This document shows positions 56,201 through 64,000 of a DNA stretch of 64,000 bases, one piece after another. The stretch is taken from assembly GCF_030269925.1 (NCBI RefSeq), contig NC_085112.1:13889501-13953500 (forward strand). Direction: 5' to 3'. Below the pieces are notes generated by a model, which had not been told where the DNA came from, made no database searches, and saw only the letters and a program-made list of their open reading frames with translations. Within the stretch, counting starts at the first letter, position 1. Each line of letters opens with the position of its first letter. Made by a program: the position numbers and the translations under genes. Source of the stretch: Bombyx mori (lineage: Eukaryota; Arthropoda; Insecta; Lepidoptera; Bombycidae).

Positions 56201-59200
56201 GTTATTACACATTTAAACCCGAAGAAATACTAAATAGACAAAATAAAACAAATCACACAACTTCACTCCTCGCGTTCCCGCCAAAAAGTCTTGCCGCAGT
56301 AAAACCTTAAAATCCACAGATCGTCTTTTCGCATTAAAAGTGTACAATTTCCAAAAATTTTCGAAATTGAGTTAATATGCGGAATCATTTAGTATCACCA
56401 GTATTTTTCTCATGAATACTGTCAAAAGAGCGTAGTTTAGTTTTGTTTTTTTTTTAGTTAACCTATCTATATTTTGACTACTATTAACAAAATTAATACA
56501 CATGTTAAACCTTTAAAACACTCTCCTGTAAAATTTTGTAAGTTTTGAGATTATCTTTAAATTAATAAGTGAAGCAAAAATTTTGTACGAAAATTGCGCG
56601 GACGGAGCATGAAAATGCTCATATTTTTTTTAAATTATGTTTTAAAAATACAATAAATCCATGAAAAAACATTAAACACACTTCCATGTATTAGTCACAC
56701 ACACTTCCATGTATTAGTCACACACACGCAGCCATATTGTTTGTATATTGTCAAACTTTTTTTATTGCTTATAGTCTGTGGTCAAATTGAGAATAGATTA
56801 AATATTGTTTGTCTTCATTAATATTTGCCTAAAGTGTAGTCTTGGCGAAATCTGTGATTATATAATTTGACAATAGAACCATAATAATGTTAAAACTTGT
56901 AATTTCAATTAATTATATTGCATAACAAGTATTCTCTGGACGTTGTTGCTGGCACTGTTGACAGTTTTAGACGAGAAGTCTACAGCCTTGCTCAATGAGT
57001 TTTTTCAATTAAGTAATAGTATTTGGTAGTAAATGTGTAATAATGTAAGGTCTTCATATAATGTTATATATACCTAGTCAGGTCATAAATTCTGTCACAT
57101 GTTTAATGTAAAATAATTGAAACAAGTTTATTCATTATGTAACCATTCATATACCAAAATGAACTTAACAAAACATAGATTCTTATGACACTAAAGTTTA
57201 TTCAAAATGACCTCCGTGATTTTGAATACAGGCCTTCAATCTGCGCGGCCAGTTGTCTATCGCAGTACGAACGAGGTCCATGTCAATATCGGCGGCTGCC
57301 TTAATCAAGGATGTCTTGAGTGACTCCAAATTGGGATGAGGCTTTGAGCACGCCTTTTCCTCCAAGTGTTGCCATATCTTGTAATCTAACGGATTCAAAT
57401 CTGGACTGGAGGAGGGCCAGTCTTCGTGCCGGATGAAGTCGATTTCACGCGCCGCCAGCCAGTCTTGTGTGCTCTTCGCTCTATGAGCTGGCGCCGAATC
57501 TTGTTGGAATACCCAGTGCCTGTTATTGAACATGGTATGAGAAACAGGTTCCACAAGGTTCGTCAGGACTGTATTTTGATACACAACTGCATTCGTTTTT
57601 ACACCTTTCTCACAAAAATGTACCTCTGTTAAGCCCCAATAAGAAACTCCCAACCATACCATGAGCGAGGATGGAAAATGACCTCGTTGGACACGCGGAA
57701 TACGGTTGCTCGCTTCTTCACTACTGTGTGCGTACACCTTATCATTTTGTTTGTTGTAGCTCTCTTTTACGGTAAAAAATTTTTCATCCGAAAAAAGCAT
57801 TTCCCGATATATTTTTCCCGCGTACCGCTTCAGCAAAGCGCGGCATCTCTTCAGTCTCAGGTCCATTAGACGAGCATTCAAACGATGTCCTGTTTTTCTT
57901 CGATATGCCCGAAGCCCTAAGTCTTCATTTAACACCCTTTTCACCGTGGTTCTGCTTAACCCCATCTGAAGGGCCAACAGTTTCTGCTTACGTTTGGGAT
58001 TTCTTTGAATTCGCGCCTTCACAGCTTTTATCACTGCTGGAGTCCTAACAGACCGAGGGCGACCACTTTTTGACCTGTAATCTACACTAGAGTCTTCATT
58101 GTATCGTTTGATGGTACGATAAACGAATCTTTTGGTTATATTCAAATTTTTCAGTATGTTAAAAATTTGAATTGGCGCGTAACGGCAACGATGCAACGCA
58201 ATAACTGCAACACGGTCTTCTTCAAGCGTCCACTCCATATTTAAAAATGAGTAAAATTCTAAAAGTATACATTTTTATTTTCATGAACAATTCGAAATAT
58301 GAATTCAATAAACTTTTTTATGGCCAGCATTCTAAAAGAAAAGTTTTTACTGTGTGACAATACTTATGACCTGACTAGTTAGTTTTTTTTGTTTTTTTTT
58401 TTATATAATGAACCGCTTTTTTTTCAATGCATGCAGTCGGTACTTGTAATTGTGTTAGCATTAGGTGTGAAATCAATGTATATGATACCTGTAATGTTCT
58501 GTGCTGATGTATAACATGTTGGTACCCAATATATAAAATAAAATAAAATAAATAAATTATAGTCGAATTTCGAGTACCGCGGGACTACTAGTACAGTTTT
58601 AGTGCGAGAAGACGAGATTGGTTTCTCGCAGGTGTTGTTACCTGTGGACGAGCGGCGGCCAGGCGGCGTGCACGAGCGGCAGCAGCAGCGCCGAGCCCCG
58701 CAGCACGCGCAGCCCGCCCCCCGCCGCCCGCAGCGCCGCCGCCGCCCCGCGCGCGCCCGCCGCCCCGCGCACGCAGCGCCGCACTATGGCCGCGGTCACA
58801 CTCAGGTGACGAGCTACCGGCGCCTCTTCATCTGCAACGGTCACAGATATCTTCATAGAGCTCAACTACATTGAAAGTCCTGTATGGGCTTGTGGCGGCT
58901 CACCTATCCGCCACTAAATTGCAAACATACTACTACTTGGGCAACCGCCTTACAATTTCGACAAAATCGCTGTCGCTTGTGATTTTAGACTTTCATCCGT
59001 TATTGTTGTTAAAAACACGTTCGGAGATACTTTGACAGCGCATCTCCTCCCGATCTATTAACGGTGCTGAAGCATCGGTCACCGTCCTATTAATTAACCC
59101 ACAGACGACAGCCCACTGAGTTTCTCGCTAGATCATCTCAGTGGGTCGCGCTTACGATCAGGTGGTAGATTCTGCGAAGCACTGCGCTTGCTAGGGCTAG

Positions 59201-62200
59201 TGTTGGTACACACCCGGTTTGAGCCCCGTGAGCTATCTCACGTCAAAGAGAAACTGAAATAGCTGGTGGTAGGACCTCTTGGGAGTCCGCACGGGTAGGT
59301 ACCACCACCCCGCCTATTTCCGCCGTGAAGCAGTAATGCGTTTCGGTTCGAAGAGTGGGGTAGCCGTTGTAACTATAGTGAGACCTTAGAACTTATATCT
59401 CGAGGTGGGTGGCGCATTTACGAGATGTCTATGGGCTCCAGTAACCACTTAACATCAGGTGGGCTGTGAGCTCGTCCATCCATCTAAGCAATAAAAAAAA
59501 AAAAAAAAGCTGCGTCTGTGGGTTAATTTACTCGTCGAGCCCTTCGTCGCAAGCAACGGGTTCGACGGTTCGGTAAGTTACTCCTTTTATCATCAGCTAC
59601 CTATAAGTGAAAGTCTCATCAAAATCGGTCCTGCCGTTCCAGAGATTAAGCGGAACAAACAGACAGACAGACAAACATTTAAAAAAATGTTATTTTGGTG
59701 TATGTACCGTATATATATTCATATGCATGTAGTAAAAAGCGGTTATTTCAATATTACAAACAGACACTCTAATTTTATTTATATTATTATGTATAGATAA
59801 CTAAGGATTATAACTAAGTAACTCACAACGTATAAGGTTGTTCGCCACCGATATGTAACACGAAGGTAGATCTAAAATAAGGGCGATGTATTGACAACGC
59901 GCAATGTAACTAAAAATTTCCAAATTCAAAAAAAAGTAAGACTAACTCGTAACAGCATCGCCGTAATCTGCCGCGTCGTCTAGCTCGGCGGCCCGGTCCT
60001 CCCGGTACATCTCCTCCGCGCTCTGGCCGCCCCCCGGAGGCTCCTCCTCGTTCAGCAGCCTCTCCGCCTCCTGTTGATTCCTGCAGTACTCCCGGACGTC
60101 CTCCAGGAGGTCGAGGCCTCGCTCCGGCGGCTTCGAATCCGTGTTATCCTCATCCTTGAACCACTTTTGTAGGCATTCGATGAAAGTAATAAACACTTGC
60201 AGGTAAGATTCTAAATTCCTGTCGTAATACTTGTCGCAGCTCTGGACTAGGACCTGTTGGAGAAACGATTTGTTTAAATAATATCCATTTTAAATGCGTA
60301 ACTGATAATTGCTATGTGGTATCCTCTGGTGGGATTAAGGGATATCGGACACCAGCTTTCTCAGAGTATATTACCAGCTTACTGCGACCCCCACGAGTAG
60401 GTTATGTCTTTTTTTATTACCTACATGGATGGATGAGCTCACAGCCCACCTGATGTTAGGTGGTTACCCGAGCCCATAGACATCTACAACGTAAATGCCA
60501 CATCCCACCTTGAGATGTGAGTTAGTTAGTCTAATTCTGCCATAAATAAACGCTGCGTTCCGGTTTGGAGGGTGTATCGGCCGGTATACTAGCCAACTGA
60601 GATTTCGACTTCAAGTCTAGTGACGGCATTCCCTTGGCGATGTCTATGGGCCGCGGTGACCATTTAGCACCAGACGTTCTTCAAGATCACCTACCGCATA
60701 ATATATCCGCTGTTTAAAAAGCTGGTAACATATGCGCATATACCTGAAAAGTCTAGACAGAAAGCTCTCAAACAGACACTTTTTATAATGTGCATTCTAT
60801 ATACATTCTTGAGTTTTAATTGCACAATTACACTATTATCAGAAGTACACTCACGTCTTCAACTATTCCGTACATGTAATCCAGCATAGTGACGTCACTG
60901 TACTCCATGACCACAGATAATATCTGCAGCGCCGACTCGCAGTCCCACGCCTGCCGACAAACAAACACGCTGTTTTTATTCGATTATAATTAGGGTCAAA
61001 CAAATGTATCGTTGGAAAGTTTAATAGGTATTTAATATTTATATTAAGTCTATGGGCTCCAGTAACCACATCAGGTGGGCTGTGAGCTCGTCCAATTATC
61101 TAAGCAATAAAAAAAAAGAAATTATACAAATTATATAATTATTAAAAAATTTAAAACTATTAGCAAAATTAAACCAATCAAAAATACTGCTACTACAAGT
61201 CTGACCTAAATCGATAATTACTAAAAAAAAAAACTTAAATTATATATATCGAATTGCCTCGTGTAATTTCTACCTATACATTTTTTTACACATTACAATA
61301 TATCAGCTACTTATTACGATTGATTAAAGGACAATTAATTGTAAAATAAAAAAAAATGCAATATTGACAAATAAATTTTAAAAATCTAATTAGTATATAT
61401 AAAAATTGTATTTGTTTCATAGATGTTTATATGAACTAGAGGTCCCGCAGTAGTCGAAATTCGACTATAATTAATTGGAATTGTAAGTTTGTACACTATT
61501 ATGATTGTATTTTATACTTCTATAATCACAAATTTTGCCAAGACTACACTACAAAAAATATAAATTAACAAAAATAAACAATATTTAATCTATTCTCAAT
61601 TTGACAACAGACGTCAAGAACAAAAGTTTGACAATAAATAGCATGCATGCGTGTGTGCGTCAAATACATGGTATGTAGTGTGTATAATGTTTTATTTAAT
61701 GATTTAATGTATCTTTTATGCATTATTTAAAAAAAAGTTATCATTGTGCACTTCTTCTCTATATTCTCTATAAGTGTGGAAAATTTCACACTCCTCCGTT
61801 CGCGCAATTTTCGTAAAAAGGGATACAAAGTGTTTGCTTCACGTATTAATATATAGATTATTTATAAATTTTTGTACGTGTAATAATATAAGCAATATTA
61901 TCATTATATTGTTTATTTGTATATTTATAATATATTTTTTCAATCGCTATTACACCGCTATTAATTTCTTTCCTGGAATCATCCTTGTCCATCTGACGGT
62001 TGTCTAGAAGAGATCGTTCTTAGCGATAAGCTCGCCCATTGTGCATTTTGTATTTAATGTTTTGCATTTGTGTTTATTTTGGTGTACAATAAAGCATACT
62101 CTACTCTTCTCTACTCAACTCTACTTATGGGAGCGACAAATGTCTCACTAAATCCCTAGAAGATATTCAGTGTAGTGACCTTCGCTACAAACGAACCAAA

Positions 62201-63318
62201 TCTGCGTGACCCGGTGCCGTTAGGTGAGCTGTACCTTCTTGAGTCTCCTGGTGATCTGGTTGGTGAGGTAGTCGGCGTTGCAGCGGATGAGGTCGGCCGG
62301 GCCGGCGTGCCCCGCGGCCGCCGTGATGCTGCCCACCGCCTTCAGCCCCGCCTGGTGGAGCAGCTCGTACGGGCTGCCTGCAACCGGGACGCAACCTCAG
62401 CCACTGCACGGGACGGAGTCAGCGTGCTTTTTTTGTTAAGCTGATGGTTAGGTTAGCACTAGTCCTAGCAAGAGCAGTGCTTCGCAGAATCTACCACCGG
62501 ATCGGAAACGCGACCCACTGAGAAGGTTCGCGGTAGGCAGCGGCTTGGCTCTGCCTCTGGCATTGCTGAAGTCCACGGGCGACGGTAACCACTCACCATC
62601 ACGTAGGCCGTATGCTCGCCTGCCTACAAGGGCAATAAAAAAAGGTGCTTTTATCATGAAGGATGCAACATCCATAATGCAATTGAAGTTGATGTGCAAA
62701 CGAGTTTATTACTCATCTGATGTTACATGACTACCAGAGGGCGTTATTGAAAGTCGCCACCTATTCTGATATATAAGGTGGAAATCTATCTGTCTTTGAT
62801 TTAACATCGGAGCCATCACAGAACACAAGATAATTAACAGATGCCTCGCTTACGACATTTTCAAGATGAGCTTGCATATATCCAAGTTCCGAACAACTTT
62901 CAGACCGTCGGTCTACCAAGCAATATCACCCGCTCGGTGGAAGATCTTCCCTCGTCGTTAAGCCTCTACTGAGTTCTACGTGAACTGGTTTAAGCCCCGT
63001 AAACCGACGTCTCCATCATACCCCATAGCTTCGTGGATGAGGTGCTGACCTGATTGGACAGGTCCAGATTGACCAAAATGTCAAGTGAAATAACTGACTC
63101 ACTGATCCTCTCCAGCACCAGGCACAGCACCTTCATGAGGTAGGGCTGGTAGTGCTCGTTGAGGGTGAGCGCGAACATGCCCACGCCCTCGGTGAGGAGG
63201 CAGGAGACCAGCATGTTCCGCTGCGCCTCCCGCAGCGTGGTGCGCGGGGGCGGCGCGGCGCGCGGCGTCCTGTAGCTGATGTCCGTGTAGCGGGTCTCCG
63301 TGGCGCCCTCGTACAGCC
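53258..63318 (-). CDS. TTI1: TELO2-interacting protein 1 (TTI1), last eight coding exons; 5' part outside window
   Basis: TTI1 is a HEAT-repeat scaffold of the TTT complex (TELO2-TTI1-TTI2), which with HSP90 matures PIKK kinases such as mTOR, ATM and ATR. Exons in transcript order: 63318-63103, 62377-62235, 60950-60855, 60253-59947, 58831-58642, 55620-55522, 54750-54522, 53461-53258. All have consistent phases and GT/AG borders, giving about 493 codons and a stop at 53260-53258. Landmarks that match animal TTI1: IRCNADYLTNQI; YSDVTMLDYM; FIECLQKWF followed by an acidic linker; LLPLVHAAWPPLVHR; DFIRARAIKEVLPHI; and the C-terminal YLSKKQPKPLQ. Human TTI1 is about 1,090 residues, so roughly the C-terminal half is present. 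The first exon here starts in phase 1, so at least one more exon lies to the right. The exons are strongly GC-rich compared with the introns. An intact mariner on the same strand sits in the intron between 58641 and 55621. Confidence 0.9.
53672..53826 (-). repeat. family C2 tail, joined to a family A LINE fragment
   Basis: TTTCCTACCTCAGCTGATGG to CCAGCGGATCGGAAACACGA. At about 53830 it joins a LINE piece in the opposite orientation. Confidence 0.7.
53830..54232 (+). mobile_element. family A LINE RT fragment, frameshifted, joined to a family B repeat
   Basis: Reads FRSHLEGKAKLASKMLGVLN and YKAQVRPRVEYCSHLWAGAP, then frameshifts into GLRRDFGSLCILYRMFHGE-like sequence. It lies a little upstream in the same protein as 52421-51845. 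It ends where family B starts at 54232. Confidence 0.78.
54232..54374 (+). repeat. family B repeat, 3' half
   Basis: CTACACTTGAGACCTTAGAA to CAGCTAAGCATTAAAAAAAA. Confidence 0.78.
54388..54470 (+). repeat. family A tail, partial, beside TTI1 exon
   Basis: GCATTGCTGAAGTCCATAGG to GCAAGGGCAATAAAAC; 52 bp from the TTI1 exon ending at 54522. Confidence 0.75.
55152..55330 (-). repeat. family B repeat, diverged
   Basis: ATTGCTTCAATGGGTGGACG to GGCTGCCCCAGCCTTCGG. Confidence 0.7.
55331..55457 (+). repeat. Helitron-like repeat, 3' part
   Basis: ATAAATATTAGCCTATCCAT to TTTATATATTAGTATAGAT, like 13560-13735. It abuts the family B copy directly. Confidence 0.6.
55866..56312 (+). repeat. family D repeat, copy 2
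   Basis: Longer copy of 32996-33365, continuing through ACAACTTCACTCCTCGCGTT and CCGCCAAAAAGTC. Part of that end is found inside family H copy 1 (about 15175-15230, opposite strand). Confidence 0.75.
56563..56925 (-). repeat. family H repeat, copy 2
   Basis: Minus-strand match to 61436-61862 (TACGAAAATTGCGCGGACGG, TCAAATTGAGAATAGATTAA, AGTGTAGTCTTGGCGAAAT). Confidence 0.65.
57071..58381 (-). mobile_element. mariner, mori (DD37D) type, intact copy in a TTI1 intron
   Basis: Element 57073-58379 (1307 bp), flanked by TA (57071-57072, 58380-58381). Inverted ends start (C/A)CTAGTCAGGTCATAA. Same strand as TTI1. UTR segments match copy 1 closely. Confidence 0.95.
57198..58238 (-). CDS. mariner transposase, 346 aa, open
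   Basis: Mariner transposases bind their inverted ends and move DNA by cut and paste into TA sites. The frame is uninterrupted from MEWTLEEDRVAVIALHR to NHGGHFE. An N-terminal pair of HTH regions is visible: about 10-45, and about 80-110 with ALQMGLSRTTVKRVL. Between them a GRPRSVRT linker is the GRPR-like motif. The catalytic triad is D151 (FSDEKFF), D247 (QQDSAPAHRA) and D285 (NPLDY), with 37 residues between the last two, the mori-subfamily DD37D spacing. Length equals the usual full size. Copy 1 (15728-16768) differs by a nonsense codon at 195 and several substitutions. The start is the only upstream ATG and the ends are correctly placed. This is a candidate for an active transposase, though activity cannot be judged from sequence alone. 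Confidence 0.93.
   Translation of the reverse strand: MEWTLEEDRVAVIALHRCRYAPIQIFNILKNLNITKRFVYRTIKRYNEDSSVDYRSKSGRPRSVRTPAVIKAVKARIQRNPKRKQKLLALQMGLSRTTVKRVLNEDLGLRAYRRKTGHRLNARLMDLRLKRCRALLKRYAGKIYREMLFSDEKFFTVKESYNKQNDKVYAHSSEEASNRIPRVQRGHFPSSLMVWLGVSYWGLTEVHFCEKGVKTNAVVYQNTVLTNLVEPVSHTMFNNRHWVFQQDSAPAHRAKSTQDWLAAREIDFIRHEDWPSSSPDLNPLDYKIWQHLEEKACSKPHPNLESLKTSLIKAAADIDMDLVRTAIDNWPRRLKACIQNHGGHFE
59095..59259 (+). repeat. family C2 tail, plus-strand copy
   Basis: ACAGCCCACTGAGTTTCTCG to GTTTGAGCCCCGTGAGCT; it runs into a family B copy at 59260. A piece in the other orientation (GGGTTAATTTACTCGTCGAG, about 59520-59575) follows that copy. Confidence 0.65.
59260..59510 (+). repeat. family B repeat, full length
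   Basis: CTGGTGGTAGGACCTCTTGG to CATCTAAGCAATAAAAAAAA, the most complete copy. It lies between two family C2 pieces. Confidence 0.83.
60408..60560 (-). repeat. family B repeat, diverged
   Basis: ATTACCTACATGGATGGATG to CACCTTGAGATGTGAG. Degenerate beyond 60540. Confidence 0.6.
61048..61120 (+). repeat. family B repeat, 3' end only
   Basis: GTCTATGGGCTCCAGTAACC to ATCTAAGCAATAAAAAAAAA. Confidence 0.7.
61436..61862 (+). repeat. family H repeat, copy 3, uninterrupted
   Basis: Opens CTAGAGGTCCCGCAGTAGTC and ends CACGTATTAATATATAG. It serves as the reference for copies at 15094 and 56563. Confidence 0.7.
62005..62130 (+). repeat. LINE or SINE 3' tail ending in a CTCTACT-type microsatellite
   Basis: GAAGAGATCGTTCTTAGCGA, GTGTACAATAAAGCATACTC, then CTACTCTTCTCTACTCAACT. 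A related GATCGTTCTAAGCGACAA lies at about 13020. Tail type is known to me from Lepidoptera. Confidence 0.5.
62450..62529 (-). repeat. family C2 tail fragment, joined to a family A tail
   Basis: GGTTAGCACTAGTCCTAGCA to GCGACCCACTGAGAAGGTTC, ending within 3 bp of the family A copy. Confidence 0.7.
62533..62643 (+). repeat. family A tail
   Basis: GTAGGCAGCGGCTTGGCTCT to CTACAAGGGCAATAAAAAAA. Confidence 0.82.
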
Positions 63319-63344
63319 CTACCACACACGGACGGTTTTCAATC

Positions 63345-63570
63345 AAACGCCCGTAAGAGTACCGCCATCTATCGCCGAATAGCCAAACGAATATCGAAGG
63401 ATCTATTAACATCTAGAACGCTCGAGGAGCACAACGCCATCTATTGAAACACACATCGAAGGTACTCGACTTGGGAGGAATGTTCTCGACGATTCTAGCG
63501 ATGTCGTATGGACTATAAAAGCGTTGCAGAGATGGCACGTAGTCAGTCAGTAATCGGAACTACTCCAGGG
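63345..63570 (+). repeat. LTR fragment related to the solo LTR at 35340-35726
   Basis: Shares ATCTATCGCCGAATAGCC, AACATCTAGAACGCTCGA and AGATGGCACG(T/C)AGTCAGTCAG. Here the promoter motif is ACTATAAAAGCG. Both ends are truncated. Confidence 0.7.
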
Positions 63571-63680
63571 CGCTAAAACTGCGATACTATAAGACAAATA
63601 TTTTTTTGTATGGAAACTATCGACATCTTGTAACAGATGCCCCTAAGCTTATATGTAAACTCGTACGTAAACTTATATAT

Positions 63681-64000
63681 TACTAGTAGGTGAGCTCACG
63701 GGGCTCAAACCTGACGACGTTGCTAACACGAACCCTAGCAAGAGCCGTGCTTCGCAGAATCTACCACCGGATCGGAAACACGACCCACTGAGAAGATCCG
63801 GTAAGAAACTCAGTGGGCTGTGTCTATGGGTTAATTCGCTCGTCGAGTCCTTCATCGCAAGCGACGGGTTCGACTAGAACGATGACCGGTGCTTGTGGTA
63901 CCTAAAAGCACCGTTAATGGATCGGGAGGATCCGAAATGACGTGTTTTGGGCGACGCTGTCCGCAGTATCGGGGATGTAGTTACCGGCGGCCACGATGAG
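63681..64000 (-). mobile_element. family C2 LINE 3' end running off the window
   Basis: GTAGGTGAGCTCACGGGGCT through CTCAGTGGGCTGTGTCTATG to ACCGGCGGCCACGATGAG. The ORF end is recognisable on the minus strand as in 25820-25480. Confidence 0.8.

Overview
The window is nuclear DNA from a lepidopteran insect, most likely the silkworm Bombyx mori or a close relative. The reasons are AT-rich introns and intergenic DNA, two spliced animal genes, a mori-type (DD37D) mariner, a BEL/Pao retrotransposon, and dozens of short interspersed copies of sequences I associate with silkworm repeats (called families A, B and C here). There is no prokaryotic or organellar signal. No rRNA, intact tRNA or CRISPR array was seen.

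Only two host genes can be supported, and they are convergent. EMC1 (ER membrane protein complex subunit 1) is on the plus strand, 27030-42436. I assembled 17 coding exons into a 906-codon frame whose phases all agree. TTI1 (TELO2-interacting protein 1, of the TTT complex) is on the minus strand. Its last eight coding exons lie at 63318-53258, and its 5' half is beyond the right edge. About 10.8 kb of repeat-rich DNA separates the two stop codons. Their products work in unrelated processes (membrane-protein insertion, and PIKK-kinase maturation), so nothing suggests a functional pairing.

Layout. 1-3318: intergenic with one truncated LINE. 3324-8258: a BEL/Pao element with 700-bp LTRs, a 5-bp target duplication and an internally deleted gag-pol. 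8264-15585: scattered repeats, including a tandem pair of Helitron-like units. 15586-16893: a mariner with one nonsense codon. 17600-19140: a long-hairpin repeat and LINE tails. 19387-21968: a 5'-truncated Jockey-like LINE with a 12-bp target duplication. 24306-24977: a pogo/Tigger-like deletion derivative. 27030-42436: EMC1, whose introns hold a solo LTR, RTE-type LINE pieces, MITEs and family A/B/C copies. 42437-53257: intergenic repeats, including a second long hairpin. 53258-64000: the TTI1 3' half, with an apparently intact mariner in one intron.

I found no evidence for a new multi-gene system. The observations most worth a check are the intact mariner, the BEL/Pao element with nearly identical LTRs but missing RNase H and integrase, the pogo-like MITE that keeps a fragment of its transposase, the paired long-hairpin repeats, and the sharp rise in CpG and GC between EMC1 exons 8 and 9. 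Family names for the short repeats are from memory, while the sequence relations among copies are read directly here.
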